Origin: Archangiaceae bacterium
GTDB taxonomy: Bacteria; Myxococcota; Myxococcia; Myxococcales; Myxococcaceae
Length of the DNA: 64,000 nt
Direction of reading: 5' to 3'
Assembly: GCA_016714225.1 (NCBI GenBank)
Contig: JADJNS010000031.1
Coordinates: forward strand, 60,079 to 124,078
In this document: positions 45,204 through 53,932 of the stretch, in pieces
Numbering within the stretch: position 1 is the first letter of the stretch
How the letters are laid out: each line of letters opens with the position of its first letter
Made by a program: the position numbers and the translations under genes
The notes under the pieces: generated by a model
Told to the model about the DNA's origin: nothing
What the model saw: the letters and a program-made list of their open reading frames with translations, nothing else
Databases searched by the model: none

Positions 45204-46403
45204 ATGATCAACCGAATCAAACTCACCTTCGGGCGACGACGCGGGGCCGAGGTCGACGGCTCGCCGGTGCAGCGCGAGACCGACGCGAAGGAGCCACCTC
45301 CGGCCGGGCGGGGAAACGAAGACACCACGTTTCAGCCCAGCGTCGACCGCTGCGAGCGGCTTCTCGCCGGGGCCAGCGAGGGGGCGCACCTGCCCGGCCC
45401 GATGGTCGCCAACGCGCTGCGAGGCGAGGCGATGGTGAGCGCAATCTCCTCGGCGCTCGGTGACCCCCGGCCGTGGATGCGCGGGCAGCTGCTCTCAGAC
45501 TTGATTCACGCCCAGGCTCACGTCGGCGATGAGACCGCCTTCTTCGCGTTCGCCCGAGAGGTGCTGCGGCAGCTGACCGAGAGCATCGGGGTCACCGCAA
45601 GAGACCGCGACGGAGTGCCCTCTCAGTACCGCTTCACCGTGGCCCCCAACCACCTGATTCAGGCCATCGACGACCTCGCCGAAGTCTCCCGTCGCTGGCC
45701 CGACTCGACGGGCAACCACACCGCGATGTGCGAGGCGGTGCAGCGCATCGTGACGAGGTTCTCGAGGCCGGCGCTCGACCCCTACGGCACCCTGTGGCCC
45801 AGCGGCTTCTCGGCGACCCGGCTGCACCGAGTTGCGCACAACCGGTATGCCTGGTCTGGCTTTCACGAGACGGTCGAGGTCGATGGCGGCGCGCATCGGT
45901 TCGCGAACCGGGCGCGGCAGGCGCTCAGCGAGCTCCTCGGAGACCCCGACGCCGCCCAGCGCGGCAGACGGTTGGTCGCATTCGTGGAAGCGACGGCGCG
46001 CGAGCTCGAGCCCACCGAGCTCGTGGCGCTCGCTGAAGCGGTGACTTCGAAGCTCGCGCTCGCGGGCCTCGGGTACCAGAGCACCGACCTCGCGACGCGT
46101 GTTCCCGTCCAGTTCCACGCGCTGCGGCTCCTCGACGTGCCGTCGGCTGACGTACGTACCGCCCTCGCGCGCCTTCAGGCCGAGTCGCGGCGCTTTCGGT
46201 TTGATGACCGCACCCGCTACAGCCTCTGCGCGCGAACGCGATCGGTTCTCGACCTCTACTGCCCGGGCTTGACGACCGCGAACGGGGGAGCCGTGCTCGA
46301 GCCTGGCGCGCTCGAGCCGAGTGCGGGGCTCCCCTTCGCGGCGGCGCTGGCCATGAGTGGGCCGGCGGCCTGGGGCGACGGGCCGATGACCGACCTGCGC
46401 TGA
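45204..46403 (+). CDS. Hypothetical cytosolic protein, 399 residues
   Basis: Start ATG 45204 with GGAAGAG upstream; the 217-bp spacer behind it is the shared promoter region with the FHA gene. Mainly helical, with no signal peptide, membrane helix or recognised motif. A charged N-terminus (NRIKLTFGRRRGAEVDG) precedes helices such as WMRGQLLSDLIHAQAHVGDETAFFAFAREVL. The sequence is a little less GC-biased than its neighbours, by eye (for example AACCGGTATGCCTGGTCTGG), a weak hint of different origin. Function unknown. Confidence 0.6.
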   Translation: MINRIKLTFGRRRGAEVDGSPVQRETDAKEPPPAGRGNEDTTFQPSVDRCERLLAGASEGAHLPGPMVANALRGEAMVSAISSALGDPRPWMRGQLLSDLIHAQAHVGDETAFFAFAREVLRQLTESIGVTARDRDGVPSQYRFTVAPNHLIQAIDDLAEVSRRWPDSTGNHTAMCEAVQRIVTRFSRPALDPYGTLWPSGFSATRLHRVAHNRYAWSGFHETVEVDGGAHRFANRARQALSELLGDPDAAQRGRRLVAFVEATARELEPTELVALAEAVTSKLALAGLGYQSTDLATRVPVQFHALRLLDVPSADVRTALARLQAESRRFRFDDRTRYSLCARTRSVLDLYCPGLTTANGGAVLEPGALEPSAGLPFAAALAMSGPAAWGDGPMTDLR

Positions 46404-46412
46404 GCGGCGACC

Positions 46413-47177
46413 TCACCCGAGCAGCCCGCGCGGTATCGGCGCGGTGCTGCCGGCCAGCGGCCGATGCGGGTGATACAGCTTGCGCACGAAGCGGGTGAAG
46501 ACGTGGCGCTCGTCCCACCGCTGGCGCGCCATGCCGTACACCCCCGGCGCGTGCCCCTCGCGCTCGGTGAACGATGGCAAGAACTCGCGCTCGCTGTAGA
46601 TGGCGAAGACCTCGTCGACCCACGAGCGGTGCCGGTAGGTGGGCAGCATCAGCCGGTAGATGAGCTTCTGTTCGTCTTCGGTGAACGCCAACCGCTGAAT
46701 CGCGTGCGCCATCTCGTGAATCACCAGCGCGCGCTCGCTCGCCAGCGCCGTCTGCAGAAACGCGATGCGCGCCGCCGGCCACGACGGGTGGTCCCAGAAC
46801 AGCCCCGACGCGCGCGCCGAGGCGCCCTTGGGGTACCCGTACGAAGACATCTTCTTGCCCGCCGGTACCAGGTCGACCTCGATGGGCCGCGCCGCCCCCA
46901 ACCGCGCCAGCAGCTGGGGGTTGCCCAGCAGCTGCCCGACGCACTCTTCCCGCACCGCCCTCACCAGCTCGGCCGCTGCCCCGTGCGCCAGCACCTTCAC
47001 CTTGGCGTCGAAGTACGCCGCGGCCTTCGCCCGCCCGTCTGTGGGCGGCGCCCCCGCCACCACCTCGAACGCATCACCCGACTCGAGCAGCGCGAACGCG
47101 TGCAGCGGCAGCTTCTTCGCCACGCCGGCGTCGAGGGCCACCGCCTCGGGCCGGTTCTCGTCGAACGCGTCGCTCAT
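46413..47177 (-). CDS. Zincin-type metalloprotease-like protein (HEMAH)
   Basis: A 254-residue soluble protein with an HExxH motif in ALVIHEMAHAIQRLAF. Downstream lies SWVDEVFAIYSEREFLP, where the Glu two turns after the motif could be the third zinc ligand, as in the anthrax lethal factor/toxin-like zincins. No signal peptide. It starts within the stop of the Ser/Thr kinase gene (ATGA, 47174-47177), so kinase and protease are translated together. Proteolytic activity is inferred from the motif; substrate unknown. Confidence 0.78.
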   Translation of the reverse strand: MSDAFDENRPEAVALDAGVAKKLPLHAFALLESGDAFEVVAGAPPTDGRAKAAAYFDAKVKVLAHGAAAELVRAVREECVGQLLGNPQLLARLGAARPIEVDLVPAGKKMSSYGYPKGASARASGLFWDHPSWPAARIAFLQTALASERALVIHEMAHAIQRLAFTEDEQKLIYRLMLPTYRHRSWVDEVFAIYSEREFLPSFTEREGHAPGVYGMARQRWDERHVFTRFVRKLYHPHRPLAGSTAPIPRGLLG

Positions 47178-50095
47178 TTCGTGCGCTCGAGAAACGCCTC
47201 GGCCCTTCGCGCGTCGCCCGCCGCGCCTTCGGCCTCGAGCACCGCGCGCGCCTCGCCCGCCAGGGTCCGGGCGCGCGCCTTGTCACCCAGGGGCAGCGCC
47301 TCGGCCAGCATCAGCCGAACCCGCGCCGCCCGACGCCGGTTGCCGCCGTCTTCCGGAGCAGGAAAGGTGGCCAGCGCGCGCTCGAGCCGCTCGACCGCCT
47401 CGGCGCCGCGCCCCAGCTTCTGCAGCGGCACCGCGCTCTCGGCCAGCTCCCAGGCGCAGTCGGGGTCGCGCGTCGACTTGAGGTGCTCGGCAATCTCGAG
47501 GTACCGGTCGAACTGCTCGAGCGCCGCGGCCCAGCGCTGCTGCCCGGCCAGCGCGCGCCCCAGCAGCATGGCAAACAGCTGCGTCGAGGGGTGCTCGTGC
47601 CCCAGCGCCGCCTCGCTGAGGGGCAGCGCCTCGCGCGCCACCTTCTCGGCGTCGACCCACCGGCCCTCGGCCAGCGCCACCTGAACGCGCACCTGCGCGT
47701 ACTGCACCCGGTGCGACACGGGCGCCTCGGGGTGCAGCTCGAGCACCTCGCGGGTGTGCGTGACGATGTCGTCGGTCTCGGCGGCGCGCCCGAAGCGCGC
47801 CAGCGCGCTCGCCAGGTTCATCGCCATGCGCGTGGTCGACAGCGAGTCACCGCCCAGCGCAGCGCGCGAGAGCACCATCGACCGCTCGAAGCACCGAATC
47901 GCCTCGGCGCCGTCGTCCATCGACATCGCCAGGGTGCCCAGCTCGTTCCACGACGCAATCAGCGTGGGGTGCTCGGGGCCGAGCAGCTTCTCGCGCGTCG
48001 CCTTCGACGCCATCAGCTCGGTGCGCGCCTCGCTCAGTGCGCCCTGCTCGGTGAGCACCCAGCCGATCGACGAGTGCAGCCGCGCCACGTCCAACCCGTC
48101 GGCGCCCTCGAGCGCGGTGCGCTTCTTCAGCGCGTCGCGGTAGTGCTGCAGCGCCACGTCTCGCCGCGCCGCCTGCCACTCGGTGTCTCCCAGCCCTTCG
48201 GCGAGCTCGGCGGCCACCCGCGCGTCACCGCCCAGCCGCTCGAGCTTCCCCTGCGCAATCGACGCCAGCGACCGGCCTTCTTCGGGGCGCTCGAGCCGCC
48301 AGCCCACCAACGACACCATCGCGGTGAGCGCCGCGGCCGAGGTCTCGTCATCGGCGGCGGCCTCGGCGAACTGCACCGCGCGCTGCAGCGCCTCGTTCGA
48401 GGCGGGAAAGCGGCGGGCGTCGAGCTCCAGCTCTCCGAGCGCAAGCTCGACCTCGGCGCGCTGGGCGGGCAGCGCCAGCGCGCGCGTCACCTGCAGCGCC
48501 TCGTCGAGATGCCCGCGCGCCACGTCGAAGCGGCCGGCCGAGGCCAGCGCCCGGCCTTCAGCGAGCGCGCGCCCGAACTGCTCCAACGCCGCACGCGCCT
48601 CGGGGGGCGCCTGCTTGCGGCCCTCGCGCAGGTGCGCGCAGCCCTCGATGTCCGACAGCCGGCTGGCCGCTCCGTACGCGCGGTCGACGGTCTCGACATC
48701 GGCGGTGGCGTACGCCTGGGCCAGCGCGGCGAGCTCGGCGCGCCGCCGGTCGAGGCAGTCGAAGCGCCGCGCCATCACCGCCTCGCTCTGCTCTCCGCGG
48801 GTGCGGGTGGCCTCGCACGCCTCGGTGCGCGCCTTCACCCACGCGGCGCCGTACGCGTCCATCTCGGTGGCGGCGTGCTCCCACGCCAGCGGCGCGTACG
48901 ACTTGCCGGTCGCCTCGAACGCCGCCTTCCCCCTCGCGCGGGCCGCCTCGTCCCACACGCCGTCGAGCAGCCGGTCGGCGCCGCGGCACGCCTGGCGCTG
49001 CTGCAGAGTGAGGCCCACCGCCAGCGCTCCCAGGGCGACCACCACCCCCGCCACCGCGCCGGCCGCGAGCCGGTTCTTCAGCTTCTGCGCCGGGTCATGC
49101 GCGAGCGCTTCGAGCAGCGCGGTCATCGACGGGTAGCGCTCGAGCGGGTCGGCTGAGAGCCCGCGCTCGAGCACGCGGTGCAGCCACACCGGCACGCTCG
49201 AGCCCTTGGGCGCCGCAGGCACGCGGGCCAGGGTGGTCGAGTGCGCCAGCTCGGCGAAGGTGGTGCCGCCGAACGGCCGGGCGCCGTACAGCCCCTCGTA
49301 CAGCGCCACGCAGAACGAGAACTGGTCGGTCGCGGGCGAGGTCTCGAGCCCGGCGTACTGCTCGGGCGCCATGTAGCCCGGGCTGCCCATCAGCGAGCCG
49401 GCGCGGGTGAGCGGGGTGTCGAGCGAGCCTGACGAGATGGGGCCGTCACGCCGCGCGGTGTCGGGCTCGACCTCGTTCGCTGCGGCGGCCGACGCGCGCA
49501 CCGAGCGCGCGATGCCGAAGTCGGTGACGCGCGGGCGGCCGTCTTCGCCGATCAGCACGTTGGCGGGCTTGAAGTCGCGGTGCACCAGCCCGGCGGCGTG
49601 CGCGGCCTCGAGCCCGCGGCCGGCCTGCAGGAACATCTGCAGCACCTCGCGCCACGCGTGCTGCTGCGCGCGCACCCACTTGTCGAGGGTGAGCCCGCGC
49701 ACCAGCTCCATGGCGATGAACACCGAGCGCTCGTACTTGCCGACGTCGTAGATCGGCATCACGTTGGGGTGGCTGAGCTGGGCCATCGCCTGCGCCTCGC
49801 GCAGCATGCGCGCCTGGCCCAGGCTCGCGGCGTCGCCCGGTGCCGCGCTGCCGCGCAGCAGCTTGATGGCCACCTGGCGGCCCAGGTCGGGGTCGGTCGC
49901 CACGTACACCAGCCCCATGCCGCCGCGGCCGAGCAGGTCTTGCACGATGTAGCGGTCGACGTGGGTGCCCCAGTCGAGGCCGTCGGCGTCGACCGGCGCC
50001 TTGGCTTTGGGGTCGCTCAAGAAGGTGGCGACCTGGGGGTCGGCGGCGTCGCAGAGCGAGCACGGCCCGTCTCCTGGCGAGTGCGGACACGGCAT
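47174..50095 (-). CDS. Ser/Thr protein kinase with TPR-rich C-terminus
   Basis: A 973-residue kinase. The N-terminus (MPCPHSPGDGPCSLCD) has a CxxC-like pair. Kinase domain about 45-330: LLGRGGMGLVYVA, VAIKLLRG, GLVHRDFKPANVLI, VTDFGIAR, GSPGYMAPEQYAGL. One transmembrane helix follows (AAGAVAGVVVALGALAVGLT, about 345-365). The remaining 600 residues are helical TPR-like repeats (ARGHLDEALQVTRALALPAQRAEVELALGEL; WVLTEQGALSEARTELMASKATREKLLGPEHPT), a layout widespread in myxobacteria. The catalytic HRD, DFG and APE are intact. It is translationally coupled to the zincin gene. Confidence 0.94.
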   Translation of the reverse strand: MPCPHSPGDGPCSLCDAADPQVATFLSDPKAKAPVDADGLDWGTHVDRYIVQDLLGRGGMGLVYVATDPDLGRQVAIKLLRGSAAPGDAASLGQARMLREAQAMAQLSHPNVMPIYDVGKYERSVFIAMELVRGLTLDKWVRAQQHAWREVLQMFLQAGRGLEAAHAAGLVHRDFKPANVLIGEDGRPRVTDFGIARSVRASAAAANEVEPDTARRDGPISSGSLDTPLTRAGSLMGSPGYMAPEQYAGLETSPATDQFSFCVALYEGLYGARPFGGTTFAELAHSTTLARVPAAPKGSSVPVWLHRVLERGLSADPLERYPSMTALLEALAHDPAQKLKNRLAAGAVAGVVVALGALAVGLTLQQRQACRGADRLLDGVWDEAARARGKAAFEATGKSYAPLAWEHAATEMDAYGAAWVKARTEACEATRTRGEQSEAVMARRFDCLDRRRAELAALAQAYATADVETVDRAYGAASRLSDIEGCAHLREGRKQAPPEARAALEQFGRALAEGRALASAGRFDVARGHLDEALQVTRALALPAQRAEVELALGELELDARRFPASNEALQRAVQFAEAAADDETSAAALTAMVSLVGWRLERPEEGRSLASIAQGKLERLGGDARVAAELAEGLGDTEWQAARRDVALQHYRDALKKRTALEGADGLDVARLHSSIGWVLTEQGALSEARTELMASKATREKLLGPEHPTLIASWNELGTLAMSMDDGAEAIRCFERSMVLSRAALGGDSLSTTRMAMNLASALARFGRAAETDDIVTHTREVLELHPEAPVSHRVQYAQVRVQVALAEGRWVDAEKVAREALPLSEAALGHEHPSTQLFAMLLGRALAGQQRWAAALEQFDRYLEIAEHLKSTRDPDCAWELAESAVPLQKLGRGAEAVERLERALATFPAPEDGGNRRRAARVRLMLAEALPLGDKARARTLAGEARAVLEAEGAAGDARRAEAFLERTK

Positions 50096-50131
50096 GACCG
50101 GGCCACGTTATCCTGTAGTGTCGCGCGGTCG

Positions 50132-50839
50132 ATGCCGAGACTCGCCCTGACCTCGTTGCTGCTGTGCGCGGCCGCCTGCAAGGCGCCGGCGGGGGTGCCC
50201 GACGCGGGCACGCCCATCGACCGCGGCACCGACCTGCGCAGCGCCATCACCACCCTGTTCCCCGAGTACCGGGGCGCGGTGCTCGCCGCGGGCCGCGCGC
50301 AGCTGACGCGCACGCTGTCTCCCGCCACCGAGAAAGACCTGGTGGTGGGCAACGCCGCCGCCGCGCAGAACGGCTTCATCGGGCTGCCGCCCACCCGCAA
50401 GCCCTTCGCGATGGAGCACCACTTCGACGGCGGCACCCTGGTTCAAGAGCTGCGCCTGGGCCTCTCGCCCGACGAGCTGGGCCGCATCACCGCGGCGCCC
50501 GCGGCGTTGACCAGCGAGTCGATGGCCCACTGGTTTCCCAAGGTCGCCGCGCCCAAGACCTACGAAGAGTTCGAGCTCGAGCTGGTGTGGGTGGCGAAAG
50601 ACGAAGCGCGCGCCGACTTTCTGGTGTGGCAGCTGGTCGACGGCGCGCTCAACGCCGGGTGGAAGGCCGACCTCCCCACCGGCTGGCAGCGCCGCCGGCC
50701 CGACGGCGGAGCGGGCGAGGTGCCCCGCGCCTTTCTGGTCACGGTGAGCAACGCCGACCTGGGCGCGCGCTTCGAGGTCGAACGAAAGGCCGAGCGGGCG
50801 CGGCTGCGCTACGTTCTGACCACCTTTGAGCGCCGCTGA
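50132..50839 (+). CDS. Lipoprotein, function unknown
   Basis: A 235-residue probable lipoprotein starting at ATG 50132 (MPRLALTSLLLCAAAC, lipobox CAAAC). The mature part is beta-rich with charged loops (FEVERKAERARLRYVLTTFERR at the end) and no recognised motif; no transmembrane helix. Divergent from the Ser/Thr kinase, 36 bp between starts, and overlapping the MATE transporter start by 14 bp. That overlap suggests co-transcription with the exporter. Confidence 0.74.
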   Translation: MPRLALTSLLLCAAACKAPAGVPDAGTPIDRGTDLRSAITTLFPEYRGAVLAAGRAQLTRTLSPATEKDLVVGNAAAAQNGFIGLPPTRKPFAMEHHFDGGTLVQELRLGLSPDELGRITAAPAALTSESMAHWFPKVAAPKTYEEFELELVWVAKDEARADFLVWQLVDGALNAGWKADLPTGWQRRRPDGGAGEVPRAFLVTVSNADLGARFEVERKAERARLRYVLTTFERR

Positions 50840-52244
50840 CGCCCCCGCTTCGCCCGAGCGTCTGCCGGTGTCGGTCGGCTCGCTGTTCACCCTGGCGTGG
50901 CCCATCATCGTCTCGCGGTCGACCCAGACCGTCATCGGCGTCTCTGACGCGGTGCTGGTCGCCGACCTGGGCTCGGCCGCGGTGGCGGCCACCTCGGCGG
51001 GCGCGTTCAACACCTTCGCGCTCTTGATGTTCCCGATGGGCGTGATGTTCATCGTGTCGAGCTTCGCCTCGCAGCTCTACGGCCAGCGAGACCTCGCCGG
51101 CGCGCGCCGCTACGGCTTCTACGGGCTGGTCATCGCGCTCGCCACGCAGGTGCTGTGCATGGGGGTGGCCGCGACGGTGGTGCCGCTGTTGTTGGGCGAG
51201 CTCTCGTACGAGCCCGACGTGCGGCAGCTGATGACCGTCTACCTGCAGGTGCGGCTGATGTGCGGCGGCGCGGCGATGGGCATCGAGGCGCTGGCCAACT
51301 ACTACGGCGGCGTGGGCAACACGCGGCTGCCGATGTTCGCGTCGCTGCTGGCGATGGTGCTGAACGTGGTGCTCAACATCGCGCTCATCAAGGGCCTGGG
51401 CCCGATACCGGCGATGGGCGTCACCGGCAGCGCGCTCGCCTCGACCCTCGCCACGTGGGTCGCGTTTCTCTGGCTGTTCTGGGTGTTCTGGCGCGAAGAC
51501 CCCAAGCTGCCGCGCATCGAGTGGAAAGAGCTCAAGCGCATGCTCCGCTTCGGCATGCCGTCGGGCTTCAACTGGTTCTTCGAGTTCCTCGCCTTCAACA
51601 TCTTCATCAACGTGGTGGTGGCCGGCCTGGGCACGGTGGCGCTCGCCGGCCTGATGTCGGTGTTTCAAATCAACTCGGTGTCGTTCATGCCGGCGTTCGG
51701 CCTGGCCAGCGCCGGCGCGATTCTGGTGGGCCAGAGCATCGGCGCGAACGACAAAGACGCGGTGCCGCGCATCGTGCGCCTCACCCTGCGGTGGACGCTC
51801 TTGTGGCAGGGCGCGGTGGGCGTCTCGTACCTGCTCATACCCCGGCTGCTGATGAAGCCGTTCGCGCAGGGCGAAGCGCACGACGCCGCGGCGCTCGTCG
51901 ACGTGGGCGCGCGCATGCTGATGCTCTCGGCCGCGTGGCAGCTGTTCGACGCCACGTGCAACACGGTGGCCGAGGCGCTGCGCGCGGCCGGTGACACCGC
52001 GTTCACCCTGAAGGCGCGCCTGGTGCTGGCGTGGGGCGTGTTCTTCCCCGGCAGCTGGGTGACGGTGCGCATGCTGGGCGGCACCGACGTGCACGCGGTG
52101 CTGTGGGTGGTCGGCTACCTGGCGCTGCTGGCCGCGGTGCTGTGGCTGCGCTTCAGAAGCGGCAAGTGGCGCGAGCTCGAGCTGGTCGAGCCGAAGCTGA
52201 CCTCAGAAGGCGCCGCGCAGACCGACCACAGCGCCGCCGCCTGA
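50826..52244 (+). CDS. MATE family efflux transporter
   Basis: A 472-residue multidrug/toxin extrusion antiporter with twelve hydrophobic helices. Seen: SLFTLAWPIIVSRSTQTVIGVSDAVLVADLGSAAVAA at the start, the duplicated half (WFFEFLAFNIFINVVVAGLGTVALAGLMSVFQINSVSFMPAFGLASAGAILVGQSIGA) and LMKPFAQG. This is the NorM-like pattern; it exports cationic compounds by Na+ or H+ exchange. Start is TTG 50826; GTG 50868 (VSVGSLF) is an alternative that also keeps the first helix. Confidence 0.93.
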   Translation: MSAADAPASPERLPVSVGSLFTLAWPIIVSRSTQTVIGVSDAVLVADLGSAAVAATSAGAFNTFALLMFPMGVMFIVSSFASQLYGQRDLAGARRYGFYGLVIALATQVLCMGVAATVVPLLLGELSYEPDVRQLMTVYLQVRLMCGGAAMGIEALANYYGGVGNTRLPMFASLLAMVLNVVLNIALIKGLGPIPAMGVTGSALASTLATWVAFLWLFWVFWREDPKLPRIEWKELKRMLRFGMPSGFNWFFEFLAFNIFINVVVAGLGTVALAGLMSVFQINSVSFMPAFGLASAGAILVGQSIGANDKDAVPRIVRLTLRWTLLWQGAVGVSYLLIPRLLMKPFAQGEAHDAAALVDVGARMLMLSAAWQLFDATCNTVAEALRAAGDTAFTLKARLVLAWGVFFPGSWVTVRMLGGTDVHAVLWVVGYLALLAAVLWLRFRSGKWRELELVEPKLTSEGAAQTDHSAAA

Positions 52245-52892
52245 GTGGCCGGGCAGCGCGCGCAAGAGTGAGACGGTGGGCCCGAAGCGGAAGCCGTCGT
52301 CGGCGTCGGAGACCTCGGCGACGTCGGCGGCCTCGCCGGCCGAGAGGAGCGCGTCGATGCCGAAGCAGGTCATCGAGCCCGCGCCGAGCAGCCCACCCCA
52401 GCCGCGCAGGTCGGTGACCCAGAGGCTGGTGAGCTGGGCGAGCAGGGCGACGCCATAGCTGATCCACCCCACGATGCGCAGGGCGGTGCTCCCCGAGATG
52501 CTCTTGGTCCACCTCGCCGACCGGCCGCCGGCGTAGACGATGGGCCCGCCCGCGGCGGTGAGCCCGGCCGCGAGCAGCATCGCGCCGCGGCCGGCGGTGA
52601 AGTCGTTGCTGTAGTAGTCGTCGTGGTTGTCGTTGCCCAGCACGTAGCCGACCAACCCCAGCAGCAGCACCGCGCCGCCGACCCCGAAGCCGATGAAGGC
52701 GGCCGGCTTCGCCCAGTTGGTGCGGGGCCTGGCGGCCTCTTCGGGCGAGGTTGAAGAAGGAGGCGGCGGCGGCTGGTCGGCGACCGGCTCGCTCGACGGA
52801 GGCGGGGGAGGCGGGGGAGGCGGAGGCACGTCGCCTTCAGCGGCGCGGGCCACCATCGCGCTCAGGGTGAGCAGCAGAACGAAATGGCGCAT
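52203..52892 (-). CDS. Membrane protein with polyproline stretches, function unknown
   Basis: A 229-residue protein. Signal peptide (MRHFVLLLTLSAMVARAAE), then two runs of proline (ten in one, five in another) that form a stiff linker to about residue 60. Four hydrophobic helices follow (FIGFGVGGAVLLLGLVGYVLG; AMLLAAGLTAAGGPIVYAG; LRIVGWISYGVALLAQLTSLW; GGLLGAGSMTCFGIDALL). Family not recognised. It overlaps the end of the convergent MATE gene by 42 bp. Confidence 0.72.
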   Translation of the reverse strand: MRHFVLLLTLSAMVARAAEGDVPPPPPPPPPPSSEPVADQPPPPPSSTSPEEAARPRTNWAKPAAFIGFGVGGAVLLLGLVGYVLGNDNHDDYYSNDFTAGRGAMLLAAGLTAAGGPIVYAGGRSARWTKSISGSTALRIVGWISYGVALLAQLTSLWVTDLRGWGGLLGAGSMTCFGIDALLSAGEAADVAEVSDADDGFRFGPTVSLLRALPGHSGGGAVVGLRGAF

Positions 52893-52944
52893 GCGCTCAA
52901 GTCTACGTCAGAGAAGCGCGCCGTCGAGGTTCACCCCGCGCGGT

Positions 52945-53538
52945 TCACGTCGCCAGCGGAGTCTTCACGGCGCGCAGCTCTTCTTCGAGCTGCTTGAGCT
53001 GCGCCTCGAGCTTCGAGGTGCGCTCTTTCACCTTGTCGTCGATGAGCTCCTGCAGCACTTCCAAATCGCTCTGCTGGCGCTTGAGCAGCAGGTCTCGCTT
53101 CTTCAGCTCGCCGCGCATCTCGCGCAGGAGCTTCGCGAAGGTGTCGCGCTCGAAGACGATCTGCTGCTGCTCGACCGCCCGCGCCACCTTCTGCGCCACC
53201 AGCGGCAGGTCGTGAAACGGCTTCTCGAGGTAGTCGACCGCGCCCATGCGCATCGCGGCGAGAATCGAGTCGTACGAGGGAAACGCGGTCATCACGATGC
53301 ACGCGCAGTACGGGTGCAGCCGCCGCGCCTCGGCGATGACGTCGAGCCCGCTCTTGTCGGGCAGGTTCTTGTCGACCATCAGGCAGCCGTAGCTGTTGTC
53401 GAGCATCAGCCGAATCGCGTCGCTGCCGTTCACCGCGGTCTGCACCTGAAGCGACTGCCGCTTGAGCAGCACCTCGAGCAGCTGAAGCACGCTCGGCTCG
53501 TCGTCGACCACCAGCACCGCGCTCGAGAGAGAGGCCAT
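52945..53538 (-). CDS. Response regulator: receiver with C-terminal coiled coil
   Basis: A 197-residue single-receiver regulator. Seen: VLVVDDEPSVLQLLEVLL, the phospho-Asp in YGCLMVDKNLPDKSGLDVI (about residue 58), MTAFPSYDS (the Thr/Ser switch) and DYLEKPFHD (the Lys). After residue 125 it is a long coiled coil (LLREMRGELKKRDLLLKRQQSDLEVLQ...) rather than a DNA-binding domain. It probably signals by binding protein partners, typical of myxobacterial motility/chemosensory outputs. Divergent from the PEGA gene. Confidence 0.9.
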   Translation of the reverse strand: MASLSSAVLVVDDEPSVLQLLEVLLKRQSLQVQTAVNGSDAIRLMLDNSYGCLMVDKNLPDKSGLDVIAEARRLHPYCACIVMTAFPSYDSILAAMRMGAVDYLEKPFHDLPLVAQKVARAVEQQQIVFERDTFAKLLREMRGELKKRDLLLKRQQSDLEVLQELIDDKVKERTSKLEAQLKQLEEELRAVKTPLAT

Positions 53539-53608
53539 GGCCAGCTCCGATGTTTAGCACCCGTAACGAAATTGGGGCGCGCGCGGCGGCGGGTGTAGCT
53601 TCGCCCCC

Positions 53609-53923
53609 ATGCTGACCCTCGTCCTGACCGCGTTCCTCGCTGCCGGCGGCCCCGCCACCCTGACCATCGAAGTGAAGCCCGAGGCTTCGGTGGTGAAGGT
53701 CGACGGCAAGAAGGTCGGCACCGGCGCCAAGCCCATCTCCATCAAGCTGCCCGCGGGCAAGCACACCATTCGCTGCGAGCTCAAAGGTGACGCCACCACC
53801 GACGAGGTGACGCTCAAGGCCGGCGAGAAGAAGACCTGGAAGTGGGAGTTCACCGGGACCGAGAAGACGCCTTCGACGACCGACCCGGTGGTGCCCGAGG
53901 GCGGCGAGGAAGCTCCGAAGTAA
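53609..53923 (+). CDS. Small PEGA-domain protein
   Basis: A 104-residue exported protein. Signal peptide MLTLVLTAFLAAGGPA; then a single PEGA domain (ATLTIEVKPEASVVKVDGKKVGTGAKPISIKLPAGKHTIRCELKG) and a Glu/Pro-rich tail. PEGA domains are beta-sandwich modules on surface proteins and on kinases such as the one at 31045. Role unknown. Convergent with the histidine kinase, nine bases apart. Confidence 0.85.
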   Translation: MLTLVLTAFLAAGGPATLTIEVKPEASVVKVDGKKVGTGAKPISIKLPAGKHTIRCELKGDATTDEVTLKAGEKKTWKWEFTGTEKTPSTTDPVVPEGGEEAPK

Positions 53924-53932
53924 GCGCGCGGC

